Below, piece after piece: positions 38,138 through 45,807 of a stretch of 64,000 nucleotides of DNA; position 1 is the first letter of the stretch; every line of letters starts with the position of its first letter. Origin of the DNA: Georgenia sp. EYE_87 (GTDB lineage Bacteria > Actinomycetota > Actinomycetes > Actinomycetales > Actinomycetaceae); assembly GCF_023148685.1 (NCBI RefSeq), contig NZ_JAHXNL010000010.1, positions 62,001 through 126,000 on the forward strand. Direction: 5' to 3'. The notes beneath the pieces were generated by a model that saw only the letters and a list, made by a program, of their open reading frames with translations, had not been told where the DNA came from and made no database searches. Both the position numbers and the translations under genes were made by a program.

Positions 38138-40396
38138 TCAGCGCTCGAGGACCAGGCGCGGGCACCCCTTCTCCGCCCGGGAGACGCAGATCATCATCGT
38201 GGCGTTCGCGTCCTGCTCCGCCGGGGTGAGGATGGAGTCGCGGTGGTCGGCGCGGCCGGTGACGATCCGCGTCTCGCAGGTGCCGCAGGTGCCCTCCTGG
38301 CACGAGGAGAGCGCCGAGATGCCCGCCTCCTCGGCCACCTCGAGGATCGACCGGCCGGGCGGGACCATGGCGGTGACGCCCGACTCGGCGAACTCGACCT
38401 CGAACTCGGTGTCGGGCTCGCTGCGTGCCACCGTCCTCGGGGCGAACCGCTCGGTGTGCAGCGACCCGATCGGCCAGTGCGCGCTCGCCGCCTCGACCGC
38501 CTGGAGCAGGGGCTCGGGCCCGCAGCAGTAGATCAGCGTGTCCGGCGCGACCTCGCCCAGGAGTCCGCCCAGGTCGAGCAGGCCGTGCTCGTCCTGCGGG
38601 CGCACCTGGACCTTCTCGCCGTAGGCGGCGAGCTCGTCCAGGAAGGCCATCGAGCTGCGGGTGCGCCCGCCGTAGAGCAGCGTCCACTCCGCGCCCTGCG
38701 CCTCGGCCGCCTCGATCATCGGCAGGATCGGCGTGATGCCGATGCCGCCGGCGACGAAGACGTACCGGGGCGAGTCGCGGAACCGGAAGTTGTTCCGGGG
38801 CCAGCTGACCGTGACCGTCGAGCCCGCGCGCACGTCGTCGTGGAGGAAGATCGACCCGCCGCGGCTCGCCGGCTCGCGCAGCACCCCGATGCGCCAGCTC
38901 TCCGGCCGGGCCGGGGAGGAGCACAGCGAGTACTGGCAGACCCGGCCCGCGCCGTCGGCCCCCGTGCGGACGTCGATGTGGGCGCCGGGCTTCCACTCCG
39001 GCAGGGCCTCGCCGTCCGGATGCCCGAGCACGAGCGAGACGACGCCGTCGGAGGCCTCGGTGCGTTCGAGGACGGTCAGGTCCATCTGGCGCAGCACCTT
39101 CTTCTGCTGGCGCGCGACGTCGGTGACGTCCCACTCGACCGGCAGGTTCCGGCGCACGGGCAGCAGCGCCATGCGGACGAACTCCAGCGGCACCTCGGCC
39201 GCCGGTCGCAGGGACGGCAGCCGCTCGAAGAGCACCTTCAGCGCCGTCGCGCCCTGCACGCGAGCGAGCGACTGGCCCAGGCAGGTGTGCCGGCCCTGCG
39301 TGAACGTCAGGTGGTCCTCCGGGTCCGGGCGGTGGGTGTCGAACTCGAACGGCCGCGGCGTCCGGGAGGGGTCCGTGTTGGCGCTGGCGAGGGCCAGCCA
39401 CACCATGTCGCCCTTCCTGATCTGCGCGTCGCCGATCTCGACGTCCACCTGCGCCTGTCGGGAGGCGAACGTCGAGGAGGGGCGGCGGCGGACCGTCTCC
39501 TCGAAGACGCGCGGCCACAGCTCGGGGTCCGCGAGCGCGTCGACCAGCGCCTCGGGGTTCCGGTCGAGGAAGAGCACGGCGTTCGCGATCGCCTGCGTGG
39601 TGGAGTCGACTCCGGCGGCGGCGAACTCGGTCAGGTGCAGCGCGATCTGCGCGGCGCTCAGCGTGGGCGTGCCGTCCTTCTCGCGCACCGCGGCCATGTC
39701 CGAGATGAGGTCCTCGCCCGGGCTCTCCCGGCGCTGCTCGACGATCTCGCGCAGGTACAGGCTCGACGCGACGTAGCGGTCCCACACCTCCGAGCGGCGC
39801 GGCTCGGGCAACGGCTCCTGGGCGCTGGCCAGCACGGCGAAGAAGTCGTCGCGCAGCTGGCGCATCATGGCGTCGTCCTCGTAACCGAGGCCCATGTGCG
39901 CCATGATCGTCTGCGTCGTCAGCTCCAGGGCGTACTCGGTGACGAGGTTCGCGCTGCCTTTGGCCTCGAACTTGTCGATCACGCGGTGGGCGCGGGCCTC
40001 GATCTCGGGCTGGAGGGCCTCCATGCGGGCCTTGGTGAACCCCCGCTGGGCCACGAAGCGGTGCACGGTGTGGGTGGGCGGGTCCGAGCCCACGAGCATC
40101 TGCGAGATCAGCTCGGGGGGCATGACGTCCCGGTACTGCTCGGGCACGTCGATGAGGCCGCTGTTGGCGCCGGAGGTGAACTTCTGCCAGTCGCCGAGGA
40201 TGGCCTCGGCGTCCTCGCGCCGAGTGACGATCCAGGCGCCGAGGTAGGGGTAGAAGAACACGGGGTGCTCGTCTCGCACGGCGGCGAAGTGTCGGGCGGG
40301 GTCGCTGTAGTAGTCGTCGCCCATGGCGTCGAAGCCGTGCGCGACGGGGCAGCGGGCGGGCGGGGCGCCGGCGGTGGGCGCTTCGGTGGTCGTCAT
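38138..40396 (-). CDS. Self-sufficient cytochrome P450 (P450 - FMN reductase - 2Fe-2S ferredoxin), CYP116B-like
   Basis: 752 residues, near the length of P450RhF. Residues 1 to about 425 are the P450: AAAGVDSTTQ in helix I, EETVRR for the ExxR motif, and the haem loop FTQGRHTCLGQSLAR with ligand C372. Residues about 435-645 are a phthalate-dioxygenase-reductase-like module (VCQYSLCSSP flavin motif, GGIGITPIL nucleotide motif). Residues about 660-752 are a plant-type ferredoxin with cluster ligands C699, C704, C707 and C737. Electrons would pass NAD(P)H-FMN-2Fe2S-haem in one chain. CYP116B enzymes hydroxylate or dealkylate diverse small molecules. It is third in an operon after an SDR and a hydrolase. 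Confidence 0.94.
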   Translation of the reverse strand: MTTTEAPTAGAPPARCPVAHGFDAMGDDYYSDPARHFAAVRDEHPVFFYPYLGAWIVTRREDAEAILGDWQKFTSGANSGLIDVPEQYRDVMPPELISQMLVGSDPPTHTVHRFVAQRGFTKARMEALQPEIEARAHRVIDKFEAKGSANLVTEYALELTTQTIMAHMGLGYEDDAMMRQLRDDFFAVLASAQEPLPEPRRSEVWDRYVASSLYLREIVEQRRESPGEDLISDMAAVREKDGTPTLSAAQIALHLTEFAAAGVDSTTQAIANAVLFLDRNPEALVDALADPELWPRVFEETVRRRPSSTFASRQAQVDVEIGDAQIRKGDMVWLALASANTDPSRTPRPFEFDTHRPDPEDHLTFTQGRHTCLGQSLARVQGATALKVLFERLPSLRPAAEVPLEFVRMALLPVRRNLPVEWDVTDVARQQKKVLRQMDLTVLERTEASDGVVSLVLGHPDGEALPEWKPGAHIDVRTGADGAGRVCQYSLCSSPARPESWRIGVLREPASRGGSIFLHDDVRAGSTVTVSWPRNNFRFRDSPRYVFVAGGIGITPILPMIEAAEAQGAEWTLLYGGRTRSSMAFLDELAAYGEKVQVRPQDEHGLLDLGGLLGEVAPDTLIYCCGPEPLLQAVEAASAHWPIGSLHTERFAPRTVARSEPDTEFEVEFAESGVTAMVPPGRSILEVAEEAGISALSSCQEGTCGTCETRIVTGRADHRDSILTPAEQDANATMMICVSRAEKGCPRLVLER

Positions 40397-40493
40397 CTCT
40401 CGACTCCTGTGTCGGGGTGGCTGGTGTGGCGTGTGGCGGTTGGGGCGGCCGCGGTCCGGCGTCGGCCGTCGCCGGGGGCTGGGCGGTCGGTGG

Positions 40494-41702
40494 TCAGAGG
40501 GCGGCCGCGACGGCCATGGTCGAGATCTTCTGGAAACGGGCCACGTTCTCCGACTCCTCCATGACGCCGGCGGACAGGAACACGAGGGTCAGATCCCGGT
40601 CCGGGTCGATCCAGAACAGCGAGGACCCGGCGCCGTAGTTGCCGTGCGTGCGCGGCGACGTGAACGGCCCGAAGAAGTTCGGGGCGGTCCCCGTGCCGCT
40701 GAGGGAGAACCCGAGCCCGAAGTTGCCGGCCGGGATCTCCCAGCCGCGCGCCACGGCCATCTGCGCGTACAGGTCGTTGGGCATGTCGCCGGTCTGCAGG
40801 GTGGTCGCCTGCTCCAGGACAGCCGGCGCGATGAGGTGCTCGCCGTCGACCTCTCCCTTGCGGCGGATCATCTCGGCGAAGGTGAGGACATCGGCGGCCG
40901 TGCTGACCGAGCCCACCCAGGGCATCTCGGCGTCCTCGGTGATGTAGCGGTTGAGGCACTCGATGTCCTCCGGTGAGAGGAAGCCGCCCTCGGGCAGGTA
41001 CACCTTCAGCGGCACGGCCTCCCCCGCCAGGGCTGTCGGCAGCCCGAAGGACGTGCGCGTCATGCCGAGCGGCTCGAAGATCAGCTGGCGGGCCAGGTCG
41101 CGGAAGGAGTCGGCGCCGTAGGCCCGGCGCACCATCTCGCCCATGAGCGCGTGGTTGATCGACGGGGCGTAGTTGAGGTTCGTGCCCGGCTCGAACAGCA
41201 CGTCCACGCGGCTGAGCGCCTCTATGACGTCCGCCAGGTTGCCGAAGCGATCCGGGCCGAGGCCGGGGTTCGGTGTCGGCGGCATGCCGGAGCGGTGGGT
41301 GAGCAGGTGCGCCAGGTTGATCTTGTCCTTGCGCAGCATGTGGAAGGGGTCGGTGCCGAGGAACTCGGGGATGAGGTCGACCACACGGGTGGACAGCGCG
41401 ATCCTGCCTTCGCCCAGCGCGCGGTAGGCCATGGCGTTGGTGAAGGCCTTGGTCAGGGAGAGCACCCGGAACACGGCGTCCGGCTGGAGGGGGCGGCCGG
41501 TGGCACGCTCGGCGTAGCCGATCGTCTCGTCGAGGACGACCTGGCCGTGCCGGGCGAGGACGACGTGGACGCCGTCGTAGGAGCCGGCCTCGATGTCCCG
41601 GGCGATCTCGTCGGTGAGGCGGCCGAGGGCGCGGCGGTCGACGTCGTCGAGCGTGGTGACGGCCGGGACGGCCGCGGGCCGCGGGTCTGCGGTGGTGGTC
41701 AT
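40494..41702 (-). CDS. Beta-lactamase-fold serine hydrolase (family VIII esterase-like)
   Basis: 402 residues with no signal peptide, so cytoplasmic. The SxxK motif is SLTK (S82, K85), followed by HLLTHRSGMPP, NYAPSINHALMGEMV (position of the class C Tyr motif) and a C-terminal HGNYGAGSSLFWIDP in place of the KTG box. These fit class C beta-lactamase-like esterases such as EstB rather than true beta-lactamases. In the operon with an SDR and a P450 it may hydrolyse an ester or lactone intermediate (inference). It is 97 bp upstream of the P450 gene and 49 bp after the SDR gene. Confidence 0.85.
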   Translation of the reverse strand: MTTTADPRPAAVPAVTTLDDVDRRALGRLTDEIARDIEAGSYDGVHVVLARHGQVVLDETIGYAERATGRPLQPDAVFRVLSLTKAFTNAMAYRALGEGRIALSTRVVDLIPEFLGTDPFHMLRKDKINLAHLLTHRSGMPPTPNPGLGPDRFGNLADVIEALSRVDVLFEPGTNLNYAPSINHALMGEMVRRAYGADSFRDLARQLIFEPLGMTRTSFGLPTALAGEAVPLKVYLPEGGFLSPEDIECLNRYITEDAEMPWVGSVSTAADVLTFAEMIRRKGEVDGEHLIAPAVLEQATTLQTGDMPNDLYAQMAVARGWEIPAGNFGLGFSLSGTGTAPNFFGPFTSPRTHGNYGAGSSLFWIDPDRDLTLVFLSAGVMEESENVARFQKISTMAVAAAL

Positions 41703-41751
41703 GCTGGTCTTCCTTCCCCGTGGTTCGTGGTCGGCGCGTCGTCGCGGCGCG

Positions 41752-42564
41752 TCACTGCATGACGAGCCCGCCGGAGGGCGAGATCGTCTGGCCGGTGTAG
41801 TAGGAGCCCTCGTCGCTGGCGAGGAACAGGACCGTCTGCGCGACCTCGGCCGGGGTCGCGGTACGGCGGATGGGCTGCATGCCCACGAGGAAGTCGATGA
41901 ACTCCTCGTCGCTCTGGCGGAACAGCGGGGTGTCGACGGCGCCGGGGGCGAGCGCGTTGACTCGGATGTTGAACGGGGCCAGCTCGATCGCTGTCTCCCG
42001 GGTGAGCCCGAGCACGCCGGCCTTGGAGGCCGGGTAGTACGCGGGCATGGCCACGCCCATGAGCGCGGCAGCCGACGAGAAGTTGACGATGGCGCCCCCG
42101 CCGGTGCGCTTCATCAGCGGTGCGGCCGAGCGGGTGGTGAAGAACGGGCCGTGCAGGTTGATCCTCACGACGCGGTCGAAGTCCTCGTCGCTGATGTGCT
42201 CGAGGAACTCGGGCCGGTGCTGACGGCCCTCCTTCATCGCCACGAAGCCGGCGTAGTTCTGCTCGTTGAGCTGGTCCAGCGCCACCTTGTTCGGGGCGTT
42301 GACGCCTGCGGCGTTGACCAGCACGTCCAAGCGGCCCTGCTCGGCGTCCAACCGATCGAACGCGGCGCGCACGGCGGCTCCGTCGGAGATGTCCAGAGGA
42401 ACCGAGACCGAACGGGGGATCGCGGCGAAGGACTCGGCGAGCCGGTCCGCGGAGATGTCCGCCCCGTACACGACGGCGCCCTCGACGGCGAAGGCCTCCG
42501 CGGCGGCCAGGCCCATGCCGGACGCGGCGCCGGTGACGAAGGCGACCTTGTTCTCGAACCTCAC
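41752..42564 (-). CDS. Short-chain dehydrogenase/reductase (classical SDR)
   Basis: 270 residues. The cofactor motif TGAASGMGLAAAEAF, NAAGVN, catalytic Ser in IVNFSSAAALMG and YYPASKAG (Tyr/Lys) are all present; PGAVDTPLF and a C-terminal SPSGGLVMQ fit typical NAD(H)-dependent members. An insertion (EQNYAGFVAMKEGRQHRPEFLE) after the NAAG motif makes it longer than the usual 250. It is the first gene of the leftward SDR-hydrolase-P450 operon and probably oxidises an alcohol or reduces a ketone in the same pathway. Substrate unknown. Confidence 0.9.
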   Translation of the reverse strand: MRFENKVAFVTGAASGMGLAAAEAFAVEGAVVYGADISADRLAESFAAIPRSVSVPLDISDGAAVRAAFDRLDAEQGRLDVLVNAAGVNAPNKVALDQLNEQNYAGFVAMKEGRQHRPEFLEHISDEDFDRVVRINLHGPFFTTRSAAPLMKRTGGGAIVNFSSAAALMGVAMPAYYPASKAGVLGLTRETAIELAPFNIRVNALAPGAVDTPLFRQSDEEFIDFLVGMQPIRRTATPAEVAQTVLFLASDEGSYYTGQTISPSGGLVMQ

Positions 42565-42638
42565 GTGCTCCTCCTCGAGTGCATGGAGGTGGGAACTCGG
42601 TGACCCACCTCACGTGCGGAGCACCCTCGCACACTCAC

Positions 42639-42652
42639 TAGACACCTGTCTA
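42639..42652. promoter_or_regulatory. Candidate TetR-type operator upstream of the SDR operon
   Basis: TAGACA and TGTCTA form perfect 6-bp arms around a 2-base centre, 75 bp upstream of the SDR start. The palindrome is AT-richer than its surroundings. Size and position suit a TetR-family dimer controlling the leftward operon. No second copy was noticed elsewhere in the window. Confidence 0.55.
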
Positions 42653-42698
42653 CCGAGTTGCTGACGGGCTGTCGCGAACCGCGCGGTCCAGCCGAGAC

Positions 42699-42827
42699 GC
42701 CACGACCCGGAGACCGCCACGACCCGGGACCGCCACGACCCGGGACCGCCACGACCCGAGACCGCCACGTGAGGGTGCCGCCACGTGAAGGGGCCGTCAC
42801 GTGAAGGGGCCGTCACGAACCGGGCGG
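42699..42827. repeat. Eight-copy tandem array of a 16-bp repeat
   Basis: Units begin at 42699 (17 bp), 42716, 42732, 42748, 42764, 42780, 42796 and 42812. The first four read GCCACGACCCGGGACC or close to it. Units five to seven shift to GCCACGTGAAGGGGCC. There are no spacers, so it is not a CRISPR array. It fills much of the 354-bp gap (42565-42918) upstream of the SDR operon; the rest of that gap holds the candidate operator. Confidence 0.88.
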
Positions 42828-42918
42828 GGCCGTTCCACCTCGGGGCGCGGGAGGGCCCCGTCCGGGACGGAGAAACGGCGGACGACGGGGGCCGTGCCGC
42901 CCCCGTCGGTCGCCCGCG

Positions 42919-43380
42919 TCAGTCGCCCGGGTACTCCGGGTCGATGTCCTCCGGCGCGCGCCCGAGCATCCCGGCCACCTGCTCGACGAGCACGATGCGC
43001 ACCAGGAGCTCCGTCTCCTCCGCGTCCTCGGAGCGGGCGAGCACGGGACGGCGGTAGACCACGACGCGGTGGGTCAGCCCGGCTGGCGGGTCGGCGGGGA
43101 AGTAGCGGCCCAGCGCCACGGTGCGGTGCTCCCACGGTGCCGGGTCCGAGGGCGGCACCTCCTCGACGGCGAACTCGACGCCGCTGAGCTCCTTCGGCCA
43201 ACGCTTCTCGAGCCGCCGGACGCAGCGCAGCACCGTGTCGTCGAACTTGTCGGCGCGGGTGCGCCAGGCCGGCAGGGTCGGCGGGACGAGCGGGCCGCGC
43301 AGGCCGCGGCCGCGGCGGTCGCGACGGCGGGCGCCCCTCCGACCGGGGAGCGCCGGGACCGGCAGCTGGGACTCGCTCAC
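42919..43380 (-). CDS. Metallopeptidase-family (zincin-like, DUF1025) protein lacking HExxH
   Basis: 153 residues. The basic N-terminus precedes a domain with FDDTVLRCVRRLEKRWPKEL, HRVVVYRRPVLARS and LVRIVLVEQVAGMLGRAPEDIDPEY. That last stretch is where zincin-like relatives carry HExxH; here it reads VEQVA, so zinc peptidase activity is unlikely. Actinobacterial members commonly have this form. It diverges from the DUF3499 gene, 92 bp apart, an arrangement conserved near WhiB2 and mannose-metabolism genes in actinobacteria (from memory). Confidence 0.8.
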   Translation of the reverse strand: MSESQLPVPALPGRRGARRRDRRGRGLRGPLVPPTLPAWRTRADKFDDTVLRCVRRLEKRWPKELSGVEFAVEEVPPSDPAPWEHRTVALGRYFPADPPAGLTHRVVVYRRPVLARSEDAEETELLVRIVLVEQVAGMLGRAPEDIDPEYPGD

Positions 43381-43472
43381 CTCCCGAGAGTAACGGGGTG
43401 CGCAGACCGGCAGCGTGCCCCCGCGGCGTGGAAGCCGGGCCGTGCGGTCGGGAGGGGGTAACGTCGCACGAC

Positions 43473-43886
43473 GTGAGAGCCGTCCGCCAGTGCACCAGGT
43501 CCGCCTGCGACCGCGCAGCCGTCGCCACGCTCACGTACGTGTACGCGGACTCCACGGCGGTGCTCGGCCCGCTGTCGTCCAGCGCCGAGCCGCACGCCTA
43601 CGACCTGTGCGACGTCCACGCGAAGCGCCTCACCGTGCCGCGCGGCTGGGACGTTGTGCGCCTGGCCACGGAGTTCGTGCCCGCGGCGCCGTCCGACGAC
43701 GACCTCGTCGCCCTCGCCAACGCGGTCCGCGAGGCGTCCCGGTCCACGCCGCACACCAGCGTGCCGGCGCAACGGCCCGGTTCCGCGGTGCCCGCACCCG
43801 TCACGCACCGACTGCCCGATCCCGCCGCCGACGGCGAGATCACACGCCGCGGGCACCTGCGCGTGCTCCAGGGTGACGCCGACTGA
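43473..43886 (+). CDS. DUF3499 family protein
   Basis: 137 residues from GTG 43473. TAACGT at 43459-43464 lies 8 bp upstream, suggesting a leaderless transcript. The conserved N-terminus has VRQCTRSACDRAAVATLTYVY and, later, HAYDLCDVHAKRLTVPRGW; three cysteines and a histidine could bind zinc. The C-terminal third is variable and probably disordered. Function unknown. Divergent partner of the metallopeptidase-family gene. Confidence 0.85.
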   Translation: MRAVRQCTRSACDRAAVATLTYVYADSTAVLGPLSSSAEPHAYDLCDVHAKRLTVPRGWDVVRLATEFVPAAPSDDDLVALANAVREASRSTPHTSVPAQRPGSAVPAPVTHRLPDPAADGEITRRGHLRVLQGDAD

Positions 43887-43896
43887 CCTGCCGCGC

Positions 43897-43978
43897 CCCA
43901 GGCCGCGCCCTGCCGCGGCTCCGGGCCGCGGCTCCGCCCAGGCCGCGCCCTGCCGCGGCTCCGGGCCGCGGCTCCGCC
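43897..43978. repeat. 40-bp tandem duplication with nested GC hairpins
   Basis: Bases 43897-43938 and 43937-43978 are identical at a period of 40 bp. Each copy contains two GCCGCGGC palindromes flanking TCCGG that can fold into an 8-bp stem. It begins 10 bp after the DUF3499 stop and may act as a doubled terminator. Confidence 0.85.
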
Positions 43979-43990
43979 GTCGCCCGCGGG

Positions 43991-43996
43991 TAGTGT
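43991..43996 (+). promoter_or_regulatory. Candidate -10 box of the Trm112-like gene
   Basis: TAGTGT lies 28 bp before the ATG, with GAGGAGAG as ribosome site in between. It directly follows the 40-bp duplication. Confidence 0.35.
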
Positions 43997-44024
43997 GGCG
44001 GGCAGACCGACCGAGGAGAGCACG

Positions 44025-44252
44025 ATGAGCCAGACCCCCCGCGCGCCGCGATCCGCCCAGATCCTGGGCATCGACCCGTGGGTCCGGCACGTGCTGCGTT
44101 GCCCCGTCACCGGGGCCGACCTCGTCGACGGCACCGGGCCGGACGGCCAGCCCGAGCTGGTCTCCACGAGCGAGGTCAACAAGCTCGCCTACCCCGTGCG
44201 CGACGGCGTGCCGATCCTCCTCGAGTCCGAGGCCCGCCGCCTCGACGCGTGA
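44025..44252 (+). CDS. Trm112 family protein
   Basis: 75 residues from ATG 44025, with GAGGAGAG seven bases upstream; a further in-frame ATG at 43995 has no ribosome site. The small domain contains WVRHVLRCPVTGADLVDG, VSTSEVNKLAYPVRDGVPILLESEARRL, the Trm112/UPF0434 pattern. Family members are small partners or zinc-ribbon-like proteins; in eukaryotes and archaea they activate methyltransferases. In actinobacteria they sit next to phosphomannomutase genes; no such gene is present here. Confidence 0.85.
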   Translation: MSQTPRAPRSAQILGIDPWVRHVLRCPVTGADLVDGTGPDGQPELVSTSEVNKLAYPVRDGVPILLESEARRLDA

Positions 44253-44269
44253 GCGGCAGCCCCATGGCC

Positions 44270-44275
44270 TAGCCT
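44270..44275 (+). promoter_or_regulatory. Candidate -10 box of the cation efflux gene
   Basis: TAGCCT lies 42 bp before the ATG of the cation diffusion facilitator gene; AAGAGGGGAG serves as ribosome site. Confidence 0.35.
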
Positions 44276-44317
44276 TTCCCCGGGCCGGACAACGCCGGCC
44301 GGAAGAGGGGAGCTGGC

Positions 44318-45298
44318 ATGGCAACGAGCGGCGGTACCAAGGCGGTCGTGACCGCGCTGGCGGCGAACATCGGTATCGCGATCGCCAAGTTCATCGGCTA
44401 CCTGCTCACAGGGTCGAGCTCCATGCTGGCCGAGTCGGTCCACTCGGTCGCGGACTCCTCGAACCAGGCCCTGCTGCTCGTCGCCGGAAAGAGCGCGAAG
44501 CGCAAGGCGTCCGAGGTCCATCAGTTCGGGTACGGCCGGGTGCGGTACGTCGCGGCGTTCGTGGTCTCGATCGTCCTGTTCACCCTCGGTGGTCTCTTCG
44601 CCCTCTACGAGGCGTGGCACAAGTACAGCGACCCGCACCCGATCGACTCGTGGCAGTGGGTGCCCATCGCGGTGCTCCTCGCCGCGGTGGTGATGGAGGG
44701 CTTCGCCCTCCGCACCGCGCTGAAGGAGGCTGAGCACGCCCGGGGCAGCATGACGCTGTTCCAGTACATCAAGGCCTCCCGCTCGCCCGAGATCCCGACG
44801 ATCGTGCTGGAGGACACCGGCGCCCTGCTCGGCCTCGTCTTCGGCCTGTTCGGCGTCGGGATGACCCTCGCCACCGGCGACGGGCGCTGGGACGCCGTCG
44901 GCTCCGCCGCCATCGGCGTGCTGCTCGTGGTGATCGCGATCTTCCTCGCCCGGGAGATGACGTCGATGCTCATCGGTGAGTCCGCCATGCCGCAGCACCA
45001 CGACGCGATCGAGCGTGCGATCGCCGGGGACGGCGTGGAGCGTGTGATCCACATGCGGACCATGCACCTCGGTCCGGACGAGGTGCTGGTGGCCGCCAAG
45101 ATCGGGGTTTCCCGGGGCGCCAGCGCCAGCCAGGTCGCGGACGCCATCGACGCGGCGGAGCGTCGCATCCGTGACGCGGTGCCGCTCAGGACCCAGATCT
45201 ATCTCGAGCCCGACCTGTACGAGCGCGGGCACGTGCCGGACGACGCCGCTGGCGCACCGACGAACGGTGCCGCCGGAGCCGCCGGCAACGGGCACTAG
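44318..45298 (+). CDS. Cation diffusion facilitator transporter
   Basis: 326 residues with about six membrane helices. The first metal site is ESVHSVADSSNQ (HxxxD) in helix 2 and the second is in LEDTGALLGLVFGL in helix 5. A cytoplasmic C-terminal domain follows (HMRTMHLGPDEVLVAAKIGV), and the last ~25 residues are Gly/Ala-rich. It exports a divalent metal such as Zn2+, Fe2+ or Mn2+ against protons; which one is not clear. Its stop overlaps the stop of the leftward remnant gene that follows. Confidence 0.88.
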   Translation: MATSGGTKAVVTALAANIGIAIAKFIGYLLTGSSSMLAESVHSVADSSNQALLLVAGKSAKRKASEVHQFGYGRVRYVAAFVVSIVLFTLGGLFALYEAWHKYSDPHPIDSWQWVPIAVLLAAVVMEGFALRTALKEAEHARGSMTLFQYIKASRSPEIPTIVLEDTGALLGLVFGLFGVGMTLATGDGRWDAVGSAAIGVLLVVIAIFLAREMTSMLIGESAMPQHHDAIERAIAGDGVERVIHMRTMHLGPDEVLVAAKIGVSRGASASQVADAIDAAERRIRDAVPLRTQIYLEPDLYERGHVPDDAAGAPTNGAAGAAGNGH

Positions 45299-45666
45299 AT
45301 GACCCGAGGGGTCCGTACCGGTGCCGGTTCGAACCCCTTCGGGCAGTCAGGCGGCGGGTACTCCGCCTCGTGGGCGGTGTCCGGGTGCTCCTCGGAGAAC
45401 CCTGCCGTGGCGATCGTGTGGACCTCCTCCGCGTCGCCGAGCGCACCCTCGGGGTCCTCGAGGTTCTTGAGGTCGTACTCCTGGCACGCCCAGTGCGGCC
45501 GCCACAGCGTGACGGCGATGTCCTCGCCCGAGGCGAGGGCCGAGTCGAGCTCGGCCAGCATGGCCGGGGAGGATGAGACGAGGTACTCCATGCTCTCCAG
45601 GCCGTAGGTCGGGATCACCGCTTCCTGGGTGATCCTCGTCAGGCCGGCGCCCGCCTCGATGCCGAC
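45295..45666 (-). pseudogene. Remnant of a second glycine-betaine-type substrate-binding protein
   Basis: The frame is open from 45801 to 45295, but only about 45666 to 45360 resembles a known protein. It matches the C-terminal half of the adjacent substrate-binding protein (for example EAVIPTYGLESMEYLVSS against EAVIPTYGLEGMDYIVSS; IAVTLWRPHWACQEY against IAVTLWRPHWAYDEF). The N-terminal half, with signal peptide and lipobox, is missing and replaced by Arg/Pro-rich sequence read through two hairpins. The C-terminal end diverges after about 100 residues. It is best read as a decayed tandem duplicate that cannot be exported. Confidence 0.8.
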
Positions 45667-45725
45667 GACCGAGGCCCGTCGGCGCGACGGGGCGAGCGGC
45701 GGCCGTGGTCGTGCGGTCAGCGTCC

Positions 45726-45774
45726 GGACAGACCGGTGGCCCGCGGTCAGCGACCGCGGGCCACCTGTCTGTGC
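45726..45774 (-). terminator. Second hairpin after the substrate-binding protein gene
   Basis: Arms of 23 bp (45726-45748 and 45752-45774) pair with two mismatches around a 3-base loop; the inner 13 bp are perfect. It directly follows the first hairpin in the direction of transcription. Confidence 0.75.
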
Positions 45775-45802
45775 GGTGGCCGCCGCGGTCACGGCGGCCA
45801 CC
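45775..45802 (-). terminator. First hairpin after the substrate-binding protein gene
   Basis: Perfect 11-bp arms (45775-45785 and 45792-45802) with a 6-base loop start 5 bp after the stop codon. Together with the adjoining hairpin this should give firm termination, or protect the 3' end of the abundant binding-protein message. Confidence 0.75.
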
Positions 45803-45807
45803 TCGGG

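Noticed and set aside
40494-41702. Antibiotic-resistance beta-lactamase
   Set aside because: No signal peptide, no KTG box, and it is embedded in a catabolic-looking operon; an esterase-like role fits better.
42699-42827. CRISPR array
   Set aside because: Repeats are 16 bp, directly adjacent and without spacers; no cas genes nearby.
42919-43380. Active zinc metallopeptidase
   Set aside because: The HExxH position reads VEQVA, so the zinc site is absent.
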